Shown: piece by piece, positions 61,719 to 64,000 of the stretch
Layout: the number at the start of each line of letters is the position of its first letter
How positions within the stretch are numbered: position 1 is the stretch's first letter
NCBI GenBank assembly: GCA_963785125.1
Contig: CAWATU010000007.1
Location: forward strand, 2,108,001-2,172,000
Direction: 5' to 3'
Source: QHXN01 sp963785125
Lineage (GTDB): Bacteria > Acidobacteriota > Blastocatellia > Pyrinomonadales > Pyrinomonadaceae
Length of the DNA: 64,000 nt
Position numbers and translations under genes: made by a program
The notes under the pieces: generated by a model
The model's database searches: none
What the model saw: the letters and a program-made list of their open reading frames with translations, nothing else
What the model was told of the DNA's origin: nothing

Positions 61719-62426
61719 ATGCACCCCCCCGTGACAAAAGAGCTGTCGGACGAGCGCGTCGAGCGCGCGTACCGTTTCGCAGACCTCTCCGGCTACACGC
61801 TCAAGCAGCGGCTCGCCGTCCGCGCCGCTGGCCTGGTCTTCCCGCTCCTCATCCGCGCCGTCGGCCGCACGCTCCGCTTCGATGTCGAAGGCCGGGAGCA
61901 CTGGGACGAGGCCGCGCGCGACGGCCGGCTCCCCATCTACACCTTCTGGCACGACCGCATCTTCGCCGGCACATACTTCTTCCGCGGCCGGCGCATCGTC
62001 ATCATGACCTCGCAGAGCTTCGACGGCGAGTACATCGCGCGCTTCATCCAGCGCCTCGGCTACGGCGCGGTGCGCGGCTCCTCGACGCGCGGCGGCGTCG
62101 GCGCGCTCGTCGAGCTGACGAGGCTCGTGCGCCGCGGCTGCCCCGCCGGCTTCTCCATCGACGGCCCGCGCGGCCCGCGCCACGTCGCCAAGATGGGCGC
62201 CATCCTCCTCGCCAAGAAGACCGGAGAGGCCGTCCTCCCTTTCGGCGTCAACGCCGAGCACTTCTGGTCTCTGAAGAGCTGGGACCGGATGCAGATTCCG
62301 AAGCCCTTCTCGCGCGTCCGCGTCCGCTTCGCCCCACCCATCCGCGTCCCGGCCGAGGCCGACGAAGAGACTCTGAACGCTAAGCGTGAAGAGTTGCAGC
62401 GCGCGCTCGAAGAGGTCAGCCCTTAA
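61719..62426 (+). CDS. DUF374 lysophospholipid-acyltransferase-like protein
   Basis: A 235-residue membrane-associated protein. The conserved motifs are TFWHDRIFAG (the H and D of the HX4D-type motif in this group), IVIMTSQSFDGEYIARFI, in part, RGSSTRGGVGALVEL and FSIDGPRGPRHVAKMGAI, in part. DUF374 proteins have been linked to KDO2-lipid A or lysophospholipid acylation. No transmembrane helix is strong; one near residues 28-45 is possible. No clear ribosome site precedes the start. It is transcribed divergently from the amidohydrolase gene. Confidence 0.88.
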   Translation: MHPPVTKELSDERVERAYRFADLSGYTLKQRLAVRAAGLVFPLLIRAVGRTLRFDVEGREHWDEAARDGRLPIYTFWHDRIFAGTYFFRGRRIVIMTSQSFDGEYIARFIQRLGYGAVRGSSTRGGVGALVELTRLVRRGCPAGFSIDGPRGPRHVAKMGAILLAKKTGEAVLPFGVNAEHFWSLKSWDRMQIPKPFSRVRVRFAPPIRVPAEADEETLNAKREELQRALEEVSP

Positions 62427-62546
62427 GCCGGCCGTGGCGCGGCCTCGGGCGTGTGTAGTAGGATTGGCGCACCGCCCCAAGCAGTTAAGTAATCTGTCGG
62501 CAATAATCCGGCTGAGAGTAAGACCTTATCTTCCGAGGAGACTCGC

Positions 62547-63701
62547 ATGATTAACCAGGAGCGCATCAAGAACCTTCTGCTCGAACTCGTCCAGATCGAC
62601 TCCGTCTCGCGCGAGGAGCGCGACGTGGCCGAGCGCATCAAGTCTTACTGCGAGGAACTGGGCGCCGAGGTCTTCATCGACGGCGCTGGGAGCCAGGTCG
62701 GCGGCAACAGCGGCAACGTCATCGCGCGCTTCCCCGGCACCATCCCCACGGCCGAGCCCATCATGATGAGCGCGCACATGGACACCGTCGTCCCCGGCAA
62801 GGGCGTCAAGCCCATCGTCGAGGGCGACATCATCCGCACCGACGGCTCCACCGTCCTGGGCGGTGATGACAAGTCGGGCTGCTCCGTCATCATCGAGACC
62901 ATCCGCTGCCTGCACGAGCAATCAATCCCGCACGCGCCCATCGACGCCGTCTTCTCCATCTGCGAGGAGGTCGGCCTGCTCGGCGCCAAGCACCTCGACA
63001 TGTCGAAGGTGCGCGCCAAGTACGGCATCGTCTTCGACTCCGACGACCCGGGTTTTCTCTTCACCAAAGGCCCCTCGGCCGACCACTTCGAGATCAAGAT
63101 TCACGGGCTCGAATCACACGCCGGCGTCGCGCCCGAGTACGGTATCTCCGCTATCCGCGTCGCCGCCGAAGCGATCATGAACATGAAGCTCTTCCGCATC
63201 GACGACGAGACGACCGCCAACATCGGCGTCATCCGCGGCGGCGAGGCGACGAACATCATCACCAACCTCGTCACGCTCCGCGGCGAGGCGCGCTCGCTCG
63301 ACGACGCCAAGCTCGACGCGCAGACCCGCCACATCATCAAGTGCTGCGAGGACGCCGCGGCCAAGTACGAGGTCACGGTGGACGGCGTGACTACGAAGGC
63401 GCGCGTCGAGGCGCACGTCACACGCGAGTATCACGCGATGGACGTGTCCGACGACTCGCGCGTCGTGAAACTGGTCAAGGAGGCGGCCGCCCGCATGGGG
63501 CTCGAAGTCAAGACGCTCGCCTCGGGCGGCGGCTGCGACGCCAACATCTTCAACAAGCGCGGCATCGAATGCGCCAACCTCGGCACCGGTATGCGCGCCA
63601 TCCACACCGTCAAAGAGTGGCTCGACGTGAAAGACATGTACGCCTCCGCCGAGATCACTCTCGAAATCATGCGCCTCAACGGCGAGGCCGCGCTGAAGTA
63701 A
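62547..63701 (+). CDS. M20-family peptidase (PepT-like)
   Basis: A 384-residue cytoplasmic peptidase with GAGGAG upstream. The metal motifs are SAHMDTVV (His and Asp), GGDDKSG (Asp), ICEEVGLLG (Glu-Glu with catalytic Glu), DSDDPG (Asp) and the final GTGMRAIHTVKEW (His). It has the dimerisation insert FEIKIHGLESHAGVAPE, in part. PepT-like members of M20 cleave tripeptides or related compounds. It is complete. Confidence 0.9.
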   Translation: MINQERIKNLLLELVQIDSVSREERDVAERIKSYCEELGAEVFIDGAGSQVGGNSGNVIARFPGTIPTAEPIMMSAHMDTVVPGKGVKPIVEGDIIRTDGSTVLGGDDKSGCSVIIETIRCLHEQSIPHAPIDAVFSICEEVGLLGAKHLDMSKVRAKYGIVFDSDDPGFLFTKGPSADHFEIKIHGLESHAGVAPEYGISAIRVAAEAIMNMKLFRIDDETTANIGVIRGGEATNIITNLVTLRGEARSLDDAKLDAQTRHIIKCCEDAAAKYEVTVDGVTTKARVEAHVTREYHAMDVSDDSRVVKLVKEAAARMGLEVKTLASGGGCDANIFNKRGIECANLGTGMRAIHTVKEWLDVKDMYASAEITLEIMRLNGEAALK

Positions 63702-63724
63702 AGAGAAAGCAAAGGATGAAGTGT

Positions 63725-63759
63725 GAAGGTTGAGGGCGAGACTCTCGTCCTCAACCTTC
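63725..63759. terminator. hairpin after the M20 peptidase gene
   Basis: 11-bp arms GAAGGTTGAGG (63725-63735) and its complement (63749-63759) with a 13-base loop. It lies 23 bases after the stop codon and 17 bases before the next start codon. Confidence 0.7.
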
Positions 63760-63776
63760 GCCGTTCGGAGGGACGG

Positions 63777-64000
63777 ATGAAACTCGTTCAGCACGCGAAA
63801 CTGTTACTCGCCGCCGCAGTCCTTCTGTCAACCCTGCCCCTCGGAGCACACGCGCAGCGACGTGTGCCGCGGGCGCCGTCGAGGCGCGGGGCGCAGAATG
63901 ACGTTGAGAGGAAGGTCGAGACGCTGCTCGCACGGATGACGCTTGAGGAGAAGTTGGGGCAGTTGCAGCAGTCGGGCGGCGACGTGGCGGGAAAGGCCGA
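63777..64000 (+). CDS. GH3 beta-glucosidase-type enzyme, 3' truncated
   Basis: The window ends 74 codons into this gene. GGAGGGA precedes ATG 63777. The signal peptide (LLLAAAVLLSTLPLGAHAQ) is followed by a basic linker and VETLLARMTLEEKLGQLQQ, the opening of the GH3 N-terminal domain of BglX-type beta-glucosidases. The catalytic residues lie beyond the window, so the activity (beta-glucosidase or beta-xylosidase) is inferred from this motif alone. Confidence 0.75.
   Translation, partial: MKLVQHAKLLLAAAVLLSTLPLGAHAQRRVPRAPSRRGAQNDVERKVETLLARMTLEEKLGQLQQSGGDVAGKA

Overview
The window is high-GC bacterial DNA with dense genes, long secreted proteins and no rRNA, tRNA or CRISPR array. Two very large outer-membrane receptors begin with a carboxypeptidase-regulatory-like domain. 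There is also a PhoB-type winged-helix/AAA/TPR regulator, many exported hydrolases, a heparinase-like lyase and several small exported proteins. This combination suggests Acidobacteriota, probably class Blastocatellia. That placement is inferred from gene content, not from a marker gene.

Layout. 1-1711: end of a methyltransferase/FAD-oxidoreductase operon. 1988-5752: first TonB-type receptor, followed by a strong terminator. 5872-6657: a small exported protein and a 22-residue micro-gene on the minus strand. 6825-15948: a LacI regulator with an operator overlapping its promoter, then a second operator and a four-gene operon (receptor, MFS transporter, SDR, heparinase-like lyase). This looks like a polyuronide or glycosaminoglycan utilisation locus. 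16086-19144: a beta-propeller protein with a clear promoter and a TPR-HTH regulator. 19249-19515: a near-consensus promoter with no gene behind it. 19570-21767 (minus): a second micro-gene of the same family, then a small membrane protein, a beta-helix protein and an exported protein. 21927-22879: an IS982-type element inserted in an 11-bp repeat array. 22974-27247: a large regulator divergent from an IolB/KduI-type isomerase, with repeats between them. 27453-34534: TPR and exported proteins, a NurA nuclease gene next to a HAS-barrel-like protein, DUF4087 and an MFS transporter. 34601-38014: amidohydrolase and thiC under a TPP riboswitch. 38195-44204: BON and LysM proteins, an exported protein, moaA and queG. 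44373-53378: nagZ, a membrane protein, an M28 peptidase, a serine hydrolase and an ECF sigma/anti-sigma operon. 53479-64000: ABC exporter, exported aminotransferase, GH31, amidohydrolase, DUF374 acyltransferase, M20 peptidase and the start of a GH3 enzyme.

Three layers of structure go beyond the ordinary genes. (1) Two micro-genes 13 kb apart encode 22 and 25 residue peptides sharing a VKS-VKAG start and an NHNQTV end, each with its own Shine-Dalgarno sequence and a nearby hairpin. (2) Many gene ends carry long palindromes, most with arms built from a different 7-nt word, in places containing stop codons; one is a perfect 74-nt palindrome. (3) Binding-site arrays (LacI-type boxes, 11-bp repeats, 17-18-bp repeats) lie next to regulators of the matching type.
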